Assembly: GCF_910592395.1 (NCBI RefSeq)
Contig: NC_088308.1
Span: 19,855,501-19,919,500, forward strand
DNA length: 64,000 bases
Direction: 5' to 3'
Source: Lineus longissimus
Taxonomy: Eukaryota > Nemertea > Pilidiophora > Heteronemertea > Lineidae
The first letter of the stretch is position 1; every line of letters starts with the position of its first letter. The notes under the pieces were generated by a model. That model was not told where the DNA came from. It saw only the letters and a program-made list of their open reading frames with translations, and ran no database searches. Made by a program: the position numbers and the translations under genes. Of the stretch, positions 23,701 through 35,224 are shown in pieces.

Positions 23701-25439
23701 GTGACTATATATGGATTTTATGTTCATCCTAGTTGTCTAAGTCTTGCATCAGCCTCTTCTAATCCTCTTGATCATCTTTCAGATATGCATTTTTGGGCTT
23801 CAAGGATGAAGAGACGGCCGAGAAAAACTTCCATGCACTCCAAGGAAAAATTCTAGGAGGACGACGAATATTTGTAGATTTTGTCGGTGCCAAGAGTCAA
23901 CACAGAAGCGAACATGAGAAGATAAAGCAATTAAAACCAGGTAGATTAGCGAAAAGCTTAACCTTCCCCTTGAATGACACTCAAGTTCACAGATCTGGGG
24001 ATCTTGACTTCTATTCAAGGACAGCCTCTGAACATTTGCGTCATCAGCAACTTGTTTTCTGATAAGAGGGTGTAAAAATAAACATGTAACCTGCTCGGTT
24101 TCGACCCTCAGAAATATGTTGGGGTAAACAATTTATTCTGGTACAGTTCTAGAAACTAAAGGGATGTAGACATAACTGCCTAAGAGTAAACTGTAACCGT
24201 ATCTGTGACAAACAGACCAACAAATGTTTTCTATCCCAGCCATTTCTTTCATGATGATTATAATTCTTAGAATTTGACACGTTACTTGCTAATTTCCCAT
24301 TTCAGAAGACATAGATGCCACCAAATTGTATGTGACCGGGTTTGATGTGGATATGACATCAGAGAAATTGAAGGAATTATTTCCTAAGGCTTATAACGTC
24401 ACGCTACCTATCCATGGCAAGGATAAGAAACCAACAGGGTAAGCTAGATGAAATAAATGGTATCAATTAGTTTGAAGATTCAATGGAACAGAAGGTCATC
24501 CTGGGATTGAAGTTCGGGGGTGAGAAGTGTCATCTTAACAACTTAGTGCTGACATCTATTTTTGATGATGTGATGCTAAGAATTCAGTGGTGTAGGCCAT
24601 TGGCCAAACGAAGTGGACTTGGTAAGTAGGGTACCAAGATAATTACAGTCCCCGCTCCGTGGTGCTGGCTGTCACCAGGGAATTGCAATGTTGTGATAGA
24701 AACTTGAGGTAAATTATTTGTCCATTCCCTTATAAAAATCAGCGCCACCAACTATTTCTCAATTTTACTTAAAATCAAACCAACTTTGTATTTCTATCCT
24801 TCCAGATATGGTTTTGTTCATTTTGCCACTGAAGAAGAAGCAAAAGCAGCACATGATAGTATACAAGATAAAATTACAGCGGGTCACAGACTTACAGTAC
24901 TTTTTGCTAAAAAATCACGGGAAGGAAAAAAGAGACCAAAAAAGACCAAGGGTAAATGTTTGAGTCATGACTTCCTAAACTTGTCAAGTGTCTGAAAATC
25001 ATCTAGAGCTTGAGTGCCTTATTAGATCTGTTATTAAAAGACTTTGACTTTGAATTGAAATATTTGTTACAAATACCTGCCAAACTTTGATTGTGATTTT
25101 AGAGCACCGGTATTGAAATTAAAAAGGTCCCATAAAAATTGCATCAATATTGTCAAGAATTCATAAAGTCTTTATGAGTCATTAATCAGTCATTGGGAGA
25201 GATTTTTGTATCGAAGCTGATACTTAGAACTAGTGGCTGACTGATGTTTTTCTTGGCTTGTTTCAGAAACAAAAGGGGCACCTGCAAAGAAAAAGGCAAA
25301 ATTAGAAGAGGAGGATGATGGCGATGAAGAAGACAATGATGATGATGATGAAGGAGATGACATTAATGACGACGATGATGAAGATGATGATGACGATGAG
25401 GATGATGATGATGACGATGAGGATGATGAAAGTGAATGA
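20753..25439 (+). CDS. Nucleolin-like acidic protein with two RRMs, 11 coding exons, 449 aa
   Basis: Coding exons are 20753-20782, 21134-21241, 21493-21561, 21856-22072, 22416-22550, 22757-22798, 22988-23126, 23783-23940, 24306-24438, 24806-24951 and 25267-25439. All are GT-AG and phase-consistent, giving 450 codons with the stop. Residues 1-69 are basic, and about 72-140 form a long Asp/Glu tract. A Lys-rich linker follows. RRM1 covers about 204-290 (TLFIKHL, RGYAFLGF) and RRM2 about 304-382 (KLYVTGF, GYGFVHF). A second Asp/Glu tail runs from about 398 to the end. This layout suggests a nucleolar pre-rRNA-binding or chaperone protein. Nucleolin-like is the closest description, and an RBM34-type protein is an alternative. 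Exon 1 encodes MLSKSKKLSK and mirrors the 10-codon phase-0 first exon of the divergent neighbour. That symmetry, with the RRM content, suggests the pair may be ancient duplicates, which is an inference. Confidence 0.87.
23193..23320 (+). ncRNA. Box H/ACA snoRNA candidate, tandem copy 1
   Basis: This element lies in intron 7 (23127-23782) of the two-RRM gene, in sense orientation. Hairpin 1 closes with GCACTAA (23193) and TTAGTGC (23243) and has an upper stem GTATC/GATAC, with unpaired segments on both sides that could form a pseudouridylation pocket. ACAGTA at 23251-23256 fits the H box ANANNA. Hairpin 2 has lower stem GTCaGTAAG with CTTATactcGAC and an upper stem GGAT/ATCC. An ACA box lies at 23315-23317, three bases from the assigned end. 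The length of 128 fits the class. The target is not assigned. Confidence 0.75.
23372..23499 (+). ncRNA. Box H/ACA snoRNA candidate, tandem copy 2
   Basis: This 128-base copy starts 179 bases after copy 1. H box ACAGTA, both hairpins and the ACA box are retained. Two substitutions break pairs in hairpin 1 (GTACC/GATAC in the upper stem, GCACTAA/TTAATGC in the lower stem), so this copy may be less stable or decaying. The flanking sequence is duplicated too. Confidence 0.68.
23550..23677 (+). ncRNA. Box H/ACA snoRNA candidate, tandem copy 3
   Basis: This is the most diverged copy, 178 bases after copy 2 and again 128 bases long. Structure persists despite sequence change. The hairpin 1 upper stem is GTATC/GGTAC (U-G replaces U-A). 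The H box is AAAGTA, still ANANNA. The hairpin 2 upper stem is rebuilt as GGAgTAAA/TTTAtaTTCC. The ACA box is kept in GACTACATCT. Retained pairing in a diverged copy supports a functional RNA. Confidence 0.7.
24629..24722 (+). repeat. Dispersed repeat, copy 1
   Basis: About 90 bases in intron 9 of the two-RRM gene resemble 28517-28609. They share GGTACCA, CCGCT.CGTGG, CTGTCA.CAGG.ATTGCA and TGTTGTGA.AGAAAC in the same order and on the same strand. The family is unknown. It could be a short interspersed element or a structured RNA. Confidence 0.5.
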
Positions 25440-26990
25440 ACAAACTTTTAGAAATAAGGAGATTCTATTCTGTATGTGTTCATGGACTATGTAGCTTGAT
25501 GCAGGCAGCTGGACTTCTGGTGTTAAGATACACAGCAAGCTTGTTCTGAATCAGTGTGGACTCTGGATCGAGGGTATTAAGGCAGTCATGGGATTCCATT
25601 ATGATGGTTGAAGGCGGTGTCGACGATAGCCTGTTGAGGGGCACCTGTACAAAAGGCCTGTCTTATGTGTAATAGGCCCATTTGTAAGAGACATGCCCAC
25701 ATGGACGTGCCTCAACCAGCCTAATATCATTGACACTGTGTCTCATGACTGAGTAACATGTTAAAAAACCGGGCCTGTTTTTGCATCATTGTGCACTTGG
25801 GCTGGGAGATATTTCATTATTTTCCACATGTTCATAAGAGTATGCTCGGGGAGGGGATGGCCCAGGCCATGCACAATCTGCAATGCTTGATAAAGTGAAC
25901 TGTGTCCTCATCCACAGTGACTTAGCATGCTTTGGTGAAGAAAAAAACACAACTCAACTACCTATTATCTAACACAGTGTATTTGCATAACAGATTGCAT
26001 GTTTAATTGGGTAATTTGTGTTGAACTGGTCGAAAAGTGTCAAAAATCGATGAAACTGTTGACAAAGGGTAGAAGAATTAGTGTGGGGTATCTGAAACAT
26101 AAAATTCAGCATGGCCTTGAAAAAGTCTACTCAAGTACCCAATTGAGATTCAGGTTCCTCGTTGCATGTGAGGGGTCATTTTCCTTGAATGAATTTATCA
26201 AAAATATAATCTGAAGAAGGGTAAATATTAGTTGTAATATTCGCATTCTTATCATGATTGTCTGAATTTTATCTTACTGATTTGGGGTGATTTGATTTGT
26301 TGATGGGTTTTCTATGTCAATAAAAAATATGAAGAACAGGATATTGGAAGGGGAGGGGTGTTTAGGGAATGTTGTGATCAGTCAATATAAAGTTTTGCCC
26401 TAAACTTTTGTGCCATAGGCTTGGCAGTGATTATTGTCTGAAAGGTGTGAAGTGAATGTCTTAATGGTGGCGTGAGCATATGTAACATGTGTTTATCATT
26501 GCATCAAGACAAAGTTCATTGGAATGCTATCTTTATATCAATCTGATTTATTGGCAGCACTTGGGTTATATATTTGTTTTTATGAGCATAGAAATATCAA
26601 ACAGCAAATGATACTTAGCAAGAATATCTTGACTTGTATAGCTTTATGTAGATGATACATTTAGGTTCTTAGAGTTTATACTAACTATCAGTGTTGTCTG
26701 TGTCATATGTAGTGGGGTGAACACTTGCCAAGGAACATGATTTATGACTTTGGTCAGTATAAATGAAATTCGTTATGATTCTGAAGCATTGACATGGGAT
26801 CTTTTGGTATTTTTAATGTCCTTAGCAAAGGCATTTCACTTTCTCAGAAAAAAAGGAGTTGTCTGATGTCTTCGATATACTGAATGGCATTTTTACCTAA
26901 GTGTCAGTCGCTTACCATACTATATCATGACACGTGTACATGTAATTCATTTTCCTTTCTTTTAATAAAGATAGAATAAATAATTGTTGT
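25440..26990 (+). other. Probable 3' UTR of the two-RRM gene, with polyadenylation signals
   Basis: This stretch follows the TGA at 25437-25439 and has no splice-supported coding frames. AATAAA occurs at 26319-26324, 26964-26969 and 26975-26980. The last pair is followed by a T-rich stretch near 26990, the likeliest main cleavage region. Confidence 0.55.
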
Positions 26991-28090
26991 CTTTTTTAGT
27001 TCGTGATCATCAATTCATAAAAGACTGATGGCGTGCTTCGTGAATGTGCATCGTCTTTTGTCTCTTTGAATTCTTTGAAAGCCCCTACAGGACATACATA
27101 CAGCTTGGCAAAACAATTAGTTTTCAGACATTATATGGAACCGCTTATATCAATAAGAGTGCATATTCCATGTGACTTTGCATGGTTGTCTCTACTAAAA
27201 CATGCTGTAGTGTTGCCCATTCTGTTGCCAGTCACAGAAAATAGGAAAGGCACTGGTCCTACGTACACACCCATGACAGGATGTTTTAAATAGTGTGCAC
27301 ATTTGCATAGGAATACGAGGCAAACAATTCCATATAGCACTGAAGCACCCCTACAAAAGGGCTTCAGGCTCTGTTAGGAAGTGTTTCTAGGACCAGTGGG
27401 AAATCTTCTGGTTCATTCTGTCTACTTATTGAAATCCTTTGAAAGGAGGTTGTAGACACAAAGCAAATGAAAGAGTATTTACTCCAGATGGTTATAAAAT
27501 AGCTTCATACCATGAAGAAAAAAATGTCTTTGAATCCCCTCCTTTCCCTAAATGATGAAAAAATATACTGGTGCCTGGCATCAATACTTCATTTCACTTC
27601 ATGGTTATGCCAAAAATTTAACACAGGCGAGTAGCCAGCCACAGATCTTGAAACTGTGGTAAGTAAATTTGGTGTTCTAAGGCATGCTGGGAGAACATGG
27701 TCATGCTAAATTCATGTTGTGGTTGTCAGTATCATTTTTGGACAGGCACTAGGCAACAAGACAAGTACCAAACAGAATACCATGGCGTTCATGAGGATTC
27801 AGAATTTTTTGAATGATGGAAGCTTAGGCTGCGTATCCATAGATTGTTCCCTTGTGCAATTATTCCGTTCCGTGTTTGCTCATGACCTTGTGAGGCGCCA
27901 CACACAAAATCAACCTTTGTTTGGCTTATTGGATATTCCCATCGGTTGTACCAGGGAACATGAAATAGAGACAATGGAAACAGCACTGTCAGTCCACAAC
28001 TATGATTGTCCAAGAGAATTCTTCCATAAAGCTCCAGAGTTTTATCGTCACAGTTGAGTTCTTAAGCCAGTACTCCCAAAAAGAAGTCCA
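26991..28090. other. Intergenic spacer between convergent genes
   Basis: No conserved motif or splice-supported exon is visible between the plus-strand polyadenylation signals near 26975 and the minus-strand ones near 28095. The plus frame at 27719-28057 (112 codons) has no recognisable domain, and I do not call it a gene. Confidence 0.45.
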
Positions 28091-30370
28091 AACATTTATT
28101 TTTAAATACTGTGAATTTATTGTTGCAAAAAGATGAACTTGTTATAATGTAGATAACCACTTGTACATACAAATTTTGTATTAGTAACCATGGTAACTCA
28201 CCCACAACACTAAGTCACAATGACTGGTGCTTTTTCACAATTATACAAATATGCAGTAAGACCTAACCATATGGCATTAGGCCTTGGAAACTGAAGCGAA
28301 GAAACCCTAGTCTAAAGATCTTGGTGAATTTCATTACCAAATACAATATTTCACACAATATTTGAAGATGGGAATAATGGAACCTATGGTACCACAACCA
28401 GACCAGTAGAATACATGTACCAAAGAAAATCACACAAGAATATCTTTCAAAATCAATAACACACAAGCTTCTCAAGATAAAATGTAAGAGTAGTTTCGAT
28501 AGTGCATCATATAATAGGGTACCAGTAAAATATGGCAGCCGCTACGTGGAACTCACTGTCAATCAGGCATTGCACTGTTGTGACAGAAACATGACATCAA
28601 TTTTGTCCCGAGTTTCGGCATAATCTTGATGCATACATGTACCCTAGTGAAAATCAGGATACCAAGATGAAAATCATATTGGGATGCTAATACCCTTTTG
28701 TACAACACACCTCTTCTAAAATATAATCAGAGACATGATACTGTTTCTATCATAATAAAAAATGAATATTGTAGCCCAATCATTTTTCAAAAGAGCCAGC
28801 AATGTCCTGTATTATAGCCCTAGGACACAATGCAGGCGGCGAAGCCAACCCTGTTTCACCAACCAGCTACCTTAGAATAATTGGGAGGTCTGTCAGTGTT
28901 TCCAAAGAGAACCACACATACAATTACCGCTTAAGCAAATAGACACATTACAAAAAACCTCACTAAGCATGAAGCAAGTAATAAATGATACTAGAATTCA
29001 AGTAGTCACACTTGATGGACTCACTACAGCACGTAAACAAGAGGAAATTCCAGCAGAGATGAAACAAATGGTATAACTGTTTAAATAACAATGGCTTTTG
29101 CTGGTTAAAATGGTTCAATAATGTGAAGTTGGCAGCAGGTCATGCCTTCTGTCACCAAAATATATTCAGAGAATGCCATCAACTGCATTTTGGCCAACTT
29201 TATTTAAAGCCAATGTAATACAAAGGAGGCCAAGTATAAACAAAAGGATCGTAAAGACCCAAAACAATGTCAAGATCAAGTAAATTTTCTTGACTTTGTG
29301 ATGAGTTACATCAAGAAAAGGGGGAAAATCGCCATAATTTTGACTCAATAGCCATGACACATATTTACGGCTAAATAAATCAACAGAAGCTTGATACAAA
29401 CCACAAGATGAACATTTTAACACTTCAACTTTCAAGAGCTTTAAACCCTCTAACATGAACCATCAAAACAGACTCAAGCTATTTCCCCAGGAAATTAGGA
29501 TCCTAAACTATAGTACAATAGCCCTAAAAATTCCTCTGCTTGTGTTATGATCACAATAATATTTTCCACACTAAGCGCCCAACAGTGATGCAAGTGCTAG
29601 GTATGTATTCTAACGATGCAAATCCTTCTCAAACCATGGTAACACATTTCTAACATGTCAGAACTGCCTTGAAAATATACAACATCAGTCTTCCCAAAGT
29701 CATCAGTTGTGCTGACTGACTTGATACAATTTATCAGATGCACAAATCCGACTTATCAAATTTGAATTAGACACCTTGCCTAGAATCAGACACGGAGGGC
29801 TATGTGACAATCCTACATGTATCATAATTAACTCATTTTTAAACATTAATTAAACAAAATCACTCCTCAGGTGTGTAAATATCAATTCATGCAATAACTT
29901 CAGAAAAAAATTTGCTTATATTTTGGATGAATGGATGTTCTCACAAATATTTTGAAATCATTCACCCCACACAATTTATAAGCAAATAACATCAACCACT
30001 TTACAAGCTGAAAAAATACGTCTTCACTATCTTGTAGTATTGACAAGACCTAGAGTATAAATGACACTGACAAGTACTGATGAAACAAATGACTGATTTT
30101 CACAAATATTGAACAGGGCCCCATAGACATGATGAATAGTCGAAGAGACCCTTAGCTGTGTCATCTCAATCCTCCTGGACCTATTAGTTTAAATGGTAAT
30201 TGTTCAGGAGGTCCATTCCATATGGAACAAGGGTAATGTCCCAATATACGACATCCAGGCAAATCTAGACAAGATTTCACTATGCGGTCTTGTAGACCAT
30301 ATCTGTGACTGTACAAGCCAAAGATGTGAATAATCACCCCCAGTCCCATTGTCTCTATTAATAGTCACTG
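28091..30370 (-). other. Probable long 3' UTR / downstream region of eIF4E
   Basis: The sequence is downstream of the eIF4E stop (30371-30373) in transcript direction. Minus-strand AATAAA signals (TTTATT on the plus strand) occur at 29199-29204, 28095-28100 and near 28116. The 3' end could lie at any of them. A plus-strand dispersed repeat copy is embedded at 28517-28609. No coding exon is recognised. Confidence 0.45.
28517..28609 (+). repeat. Dispersed repeat, copy 2
   Basis: This segment is homologous to 24629-24722 (see that entry). It reads GGCAGCCGCTACGTGG and later ATTGCACTGTTGTGACAGA. It lies outside the two-RRM gene and antisense to the presumed eIF4E 3' UTR, so the repeat is not tied to one host intron. 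Confidence 0.5.
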
Positions 30371-33300
30371 TTATACTTGGTACCGCGTCTTCGTGGTGGA
30401 TCCAGCTTTAGACATCGTATCATTGTGAACCTGAAACAAACAAGGTTTAAGCGTGGTAAATCATTCCCCAGTGACTAAAGCTAACAAACTACATAAACTA
30501 TAAACCTGACCTTTACATTGCATTTCATCAAGCTTATGCCAACAGTTAATGCAGATTTGGGATTTTGACTGAAATTACCTCTCATGATAAAAGAATAACC
30601 TCCCAATCTTTACCTCAACCATCATTCCAATTTCGAATTGCTCAGACAAGATTAGCGTTGGAACAAGTTTTCTTCATCGCTCACTGAGTTCAAAGCGAGC
30701 TGGGTCTGTTGTCATCATTGCAACTAATATTTCAGGAGCTCGGTCTGCTCAGACTCAACAATCAGCATCACTTACCTGGTATCCTATCTGAAGCCTATGT
30801 GGAACATTTAATCTTTCTTTTAGTTTCCTCCTGAAAAAATTAATTCAAGGTAATCAAAGACATGTAGGCAAAATCATGCATAAGATAGATATATGTTAAA
30901 CTGAGTTGCAAGCGTTATGCTATACCATTCTATTCACACTATCATTTAGAGACATACAGCATGATGTGTGGAATTTCTCTGATATTTCCATACATCACTA
31001 ACAGGAGTTGTGTACTTTAAAAAATAAATACCTGGACAGAACAACTTGTAAGACAAGCATTCGAAAAATTCAGAATGGATGTTTGATAGAATCTTGAATT
31101 GCTATTTCTAAACAACCTATCAGAAAACCATTCAATTGAACTTACCCAATTTTAATAGTGGCCTCTCCTTTCGTATGAGTGCGCGTCCATAAGCCTAATT
31201 TGTCTCCTTTATTTCTGATATTTACAACAGCACCACATATTTCATCACTGGCTTCTTCAAATGCTTCCCCAATCAAACATAATAACTGAAAGATAAGGAG
31301 TACAAGACTTATTTCAGTGGAACGTAAAGCATGAGGCCAAAGAACAAAGATTTAAAGTAACAATCCCTTCCAAATGATCATCTGTCGGCTCGCATTTGAT
31401 CGATATATATCAAACTTCAAAGTTCAATGTAACTGTGGCAGTATTATTGGTAAAGTTGCTCCAACAAGCTTAGTGTTGGAACAAGTTTTCTTAACCGCTC
31501 ACAGAGCTCAAAGCAAGCTGGGAGTTTGTCATCATCGCAACTCAGAAACAATATTGAGGTAGGACACCCAGAACTTATAAGATGATGATTCAAGATATTT
31601 GACTAATTTGACTTTTTCAAGGTACCTAAACAGAGTTCTAAAAAAAGGTTTCCAAACCAACTAAACATACCGTTTCCAACCAAAAGTTGTCTAGATCAGT
31701 ATGTCTTTGTTTTTTATCCAAATTGATTAACCAACGGCCACCAGCTTTGTTGAAGTCATCCTCCCACTTCGGTTCAACTCCATCCTATAAACAGAACAGA
31801 AATACATACATTTTAGCATTAGGTCATTGGGTGTACATGATGTACAAAATTACATACAGTTTACCAAATGACAAAACAGCAAAGTATCTACGACTATTTC
31901 TGCTTTGTTAATTTTTTCTTTTTCTACAGTCTAGACAATAACAGAATACAGTAGACATAATCAAATTTAAAAAAATTCTTGCAGGTATTTGCTGATCACC
32001 CACTTTCCGAATGAGAACACCCAGTTCCGAGTCAGGTCAACTGAATGCTTTTGTGGCACATCACACCAAATAAAGCTATTTCATATCACTGGATTGGGTG
32101 AGTGTTGAGCAAGCCCTGGCTTTAACCCTCTTGCTACCAAACCAGATTCAATAGTTTCTACCACAGGCTGCTTTCCGTCAGGCAAACTGGGAGTTTTTCA
32201 GAGAAGACAATAAGTTTTGTGTCCCTCTGAATGAGCCTAAACTTTATTTTAAGAAGTGTCAAGTAAACAAACAACAAGAAATTACCTTAAACATTGAATA
32301 ATCACAACCCGATGGGAGTTTACTAGCTGGTTGAACATAATTATATAACCTGTGGAGGAAAAGTGAAAGTTACATTCGAGAAGTAAAATAACACTTAAAT
32401 TGTTAAGGAGTGAAATCACATTTCGTAGCAATAAAGTCACAATGTTGCACTACATGGTCAAACTAATCTTGGTGAGACAAACTTGGAAGAATCCATCAAG
32501 TTGAAACCATTTCACCCTCCATTGCGTCACACTGTCAGCCCAAATTGATACTGACAAGACTGAAGTCAATAACAATAACATAGTAACAACTTCAACAACT
32601 CAAATTTAAGGTCAAAAGCTTGCATTCCACACAAGCATTGACCTGATTTTCAACGAGTAGAGAGGCCTCAGTGGTATGCATGTTTTGCTGGACTTAACAT
32701 TCACCAATGCTTTCAACAGACCATCTAGACTTACATACATCCTACTTGTACTTTACAGGAGTGCAGCTGATTCTAATTTGTATCTGTTTAGCATGCAGGT
32801 AGCCGCATTCTAATTGGTATACTCCTTTTGTATACATGAGTATTTTTCTAGGTTGGACTAGGATCCAAGGGTTGCTTTCTGGGATATTTTGCAAGACGTG
32901 GAAGGGGGGGGGGGCTGGAGTATTGAGGCAGATGAAACACTTTGCATTTATGGTGAACACTTAAGTCCAGTATTATGACAATGTAGGTCATTTCAGGTAC
33001 ATACATCATACACCTGCTCTGTACATGAGGTACAAAATGTAGCAACAGGCTTAGTGAGGAAAAGTCAGTGTCGAAGTCATGTGGGAGGAATAAGACTATC
33101 ACTGTATCTCAGACAAAAAACAGCCATCAGTTCATGACTGTACACAGAAACACCATCACAGTCTACTACATAACCAGAGGGCCCATTGTTTGTGTGAAGG
33201 TAACCAGACCAGAGAAGATTGTTTTAAGAGTCTAACATAGGTATGCTGTCTATTACCTTGAATACAAGATAATCACACCCACCTGATAATTTGCTACATT

Positions 33301-35224
33301 GTTTTATGTTATTGTAGATTCTGAAGGTGAAGACAAGGGGATGGAATGCATCATGGATTTAACCAGGCAACCTAGTATCGAGACCCCAGATACATGTACC
33401 ATTCATGCAGACATGCTTTTCTCACTCTTAAGAATACATATAAATTATACTGGGAGATTAACAGCCTAGGCAACGTAACTGCAACAGATAGATCACCTAA
33501 GTTCATGAATGTGAGGAGTTCTTAAAACAAAATCATCTGCAGCACAGGAGGCACGCACAAATATGTTCCCTCTAGAGAACTGGAAGTTGCAACTGCGTCC
33601 CAATCAAGCATGGCTTCAGCTTGGAGAAGACTAAACCATTCTTTCAGCAGCTGTTTTAGGAAAATCGACAGCATTGCCAATGAGACCACCTCCCAAAACA
33701 ATATCACTATAACTTACAACTTCCAGTTCGCCTTAACATTTATTAAGTTTTCTTTTGAGGGTAAAGTACTTACGCCCAAAAATCCTCTACTGTGTCAAAT
33801 GCCGTTATGAGTTTGAGATTAGCTACCCAGTCTTTATTTTTGTCATGCTTATAAAACCACAGCGCCCACTTATTCTGCAAGGGATGTTTTACAAGAAGTT
33901 CTGGGTCGACACAGGTGGCCTCTTCCTCTTCCTCTTCTCCAGCCAACGCCACCTGCATATCAGGGTTACTCTGAAAGAACAATAAAGAACAGTTCATTCA
34001 TTGGGAGCACTTTATGTACTGCAATGTACTACATCGCCATGATATATTGCAAGGGGAACAGTATACAGTTAAAAAAACAAAAAGGCACCATGTTTTCAAA
34101 GCAAAATAAACTGTCATCATCATAGCAAGTTGAAAGCAATAAGTGCAGGTATGTGTATGAGAACAGCAATCTGTTCATTTCCCAACCCAGGGCGCACTTA
34201 AACAATCACAACAAAAAGTTAGGTGCTGATTAAGTTACCACACTGAGTTTTTGCAATACTACATGTAACAAGATTCTAACACAGACACCAACATCTTACA
34301 ATACATGTATGTACATGTAGGCCTGTATCAGATTTTTTTGAGAAGAGAATGATGAATGTATCACATCACAGACACTTGTTGTTCTCATTTTCCTGCTGAT
34401 ACATGGATGCATTTCTCGAAACCCCTTGCACTAAACCAGTTCATGAAATGTACATATATGTCAGCCTTATTCTCTTAGAAATTACTTTTTATGACAATCA
34501 TTTCTTATCGACCACTTAACCAATTCACTGCCTACAAGATTTCAAATCAATATCATCTCATCATAGACTTCTACACCTACACATTGCGTAAATCACTGGG
34601 GAGGGAAATTCTCTAAAAACCGCCCTTTTTTCCAAGACCAAGTCAAAAACTATGGCTGCTGAAAAATACTTCTGTATCTACTGGCAAATTTCAAATCAGG
34701 TGGGGGGGGGGTCAACAAGCAAATCATCGTGGATCATCATCAATTGAATATCATATCATCATTATGGTCATTGGTCATGGATGGACGGAGGACGTATTAG
34801 TACTCTACTGTGCGTAAATGACCAAGTGTGTGGGGTAGCTAACACTAGATAAAATCCAATACAACTGTATCAACAACTCAAGACAGGCAAGAGCAATTGT
34901 TACTATTTTTGTATTCACCATACTTCCACTTCCAGACCATAGGGAATAATAAGGCATTGACCAATACATCATGTACATTATTACATGGGCAAAATGCACT
35001 ACAAAATGTACATTGCTCAACTGGGCGACGAGGACCCTATAAATTCGTCCCATACTACCCACATTTTTACTATGATTTACTCAACAAGTACCACAAAGTT
35101 CGGTATATTTTAACTCTACGATAGAAGAAGAACATATATGACGGATACAAGTTGAGAAATATAACCGGAATATGGAGAAATCGTAGACTTTTACCTCTCT
35201 CGATTCTACTTGGTCAGAAGCCAT
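30371..35224 (-). CDS. EIF4E: Eukaryotic translation initiation factor 4E, 7 coding exons, about 219 aa
   Basis: Exons in transcript order are 35195-35224 (start), 33774-33970, 32286-32349 (or the alternative 33257-33320), 31671-31784, 31146-31285, 30776-30830 and 30371-30430. All are GT-AG and in phase. The product binds the m7G cap and recruits mRNA to eIF4G. Cap-contact residues are present: Trp in KDWVANL (human W56) and Trp-Glu in EPKWEDD (W102/E103). The R, K, K and W of VNIRNKGDKLGLW match R157, K159, K162 and W166. The eIF4G/4E-BP site HPLQNKWALWF and EDFWA is intact, so this is a class I eIF4E. The ATG at 35222-35224 has a strong context (AACATGG) and gives the usual length. An in-frame ATG at 35294-35296, preceded directly by TGA, would add 24 residues in a weaker context. 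Introns carry U29-like snoRNA copies D and E. Confidence 0.95.
30638..30723 (-). ncRNA. SNORD29-like: Box C/D snoRNA, U29/snR71-like, copy D (eIF4E intron)
   Basis: This 86-base copy lies in the last eIF4E intron (30431-30775), in sense orientation. It has box C ATGATGA, box D CTGA, the terminal TTGC/GCAA pair and the intact guide AGACCCAGCTCGCT. It differs from the nucleolin copies at a few sites between D' and C' (AACTCAGTGAGC). The same guide snoRNA is therefore carried in two neighbouring host genes on the same strand. Confidence 0.85.
31456..31540 (-). pseudogene. Degenerate U29-like snoRNA copy E (eIF4E intron)
   Basis: This copy lies in the 31286-31670 intron of eIF4E and is clearly homologous to copies A-D over its whole length. 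It has lost box D: transcript-sense TTGGAGCAA stands where the others have CTGAGCAA. The guide is also changed (CTCCCAGCTTGC, with bases missing next to box C). Box C remains GATGATGA-like. It is probably a decayed copy, although a rescued or altered guide cannot be excluded. Confidence 0.7.
32286..32349 (-). CDS. EIF4E: eIF4E exon 3 (version a)
   Basis: This 64-base exon (acceptor CAG, donor GTAAT) encodes LYNYVQPASKLPSGCDYSMF plus K, the version closer to vertebrate eIF4E. It is an alternative to 33257-33320. The two share 11 of 21 residues, including the invariant GCDY, which indicates an old tandem exon duplication rather than a recent copy. Confidence 0.88.
33257..33320 (-). CDS. EIF4E: Alternative eIF4E exon 3 (version b), mutually exclusive
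   Basis: This 64-base exon has a CAG acceptor and GTAATA donor in the same phases as exon 3a. It encodes IYNNIKQCSKLSGGCDYLVF plus K, against LYNYVQPASKLPSGCDYSMF plus K in 3a; human eIF4E has LYNHIQLSSNLMPGCDYSLF. It lies between exon 2 and exon 3a. Each version is 1 modulo 3, so including both or neither breaks the frame and exactly one must be used. The segment follows the eIF4G/4E-BP-binding Trp (human W73) and covers helix 1 and the next loop, so the choice may tune partner binding. Confidence 0.85.

Noticed and set aside
25302-25538. Minus-strand Ile/Val-rich, membrane-like frame
   Set aside because: It is the antisense of the acidic C-terminal exon (25267-25439); the hydrophobic look is produced by GAT/GAA codons read backwards.
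27719-28057. 112-codon plus-strand frame between convergent genes
   Set aside because: No recognisable domain, no splice or promoter support and composition like the surrounding non-coding DNA.
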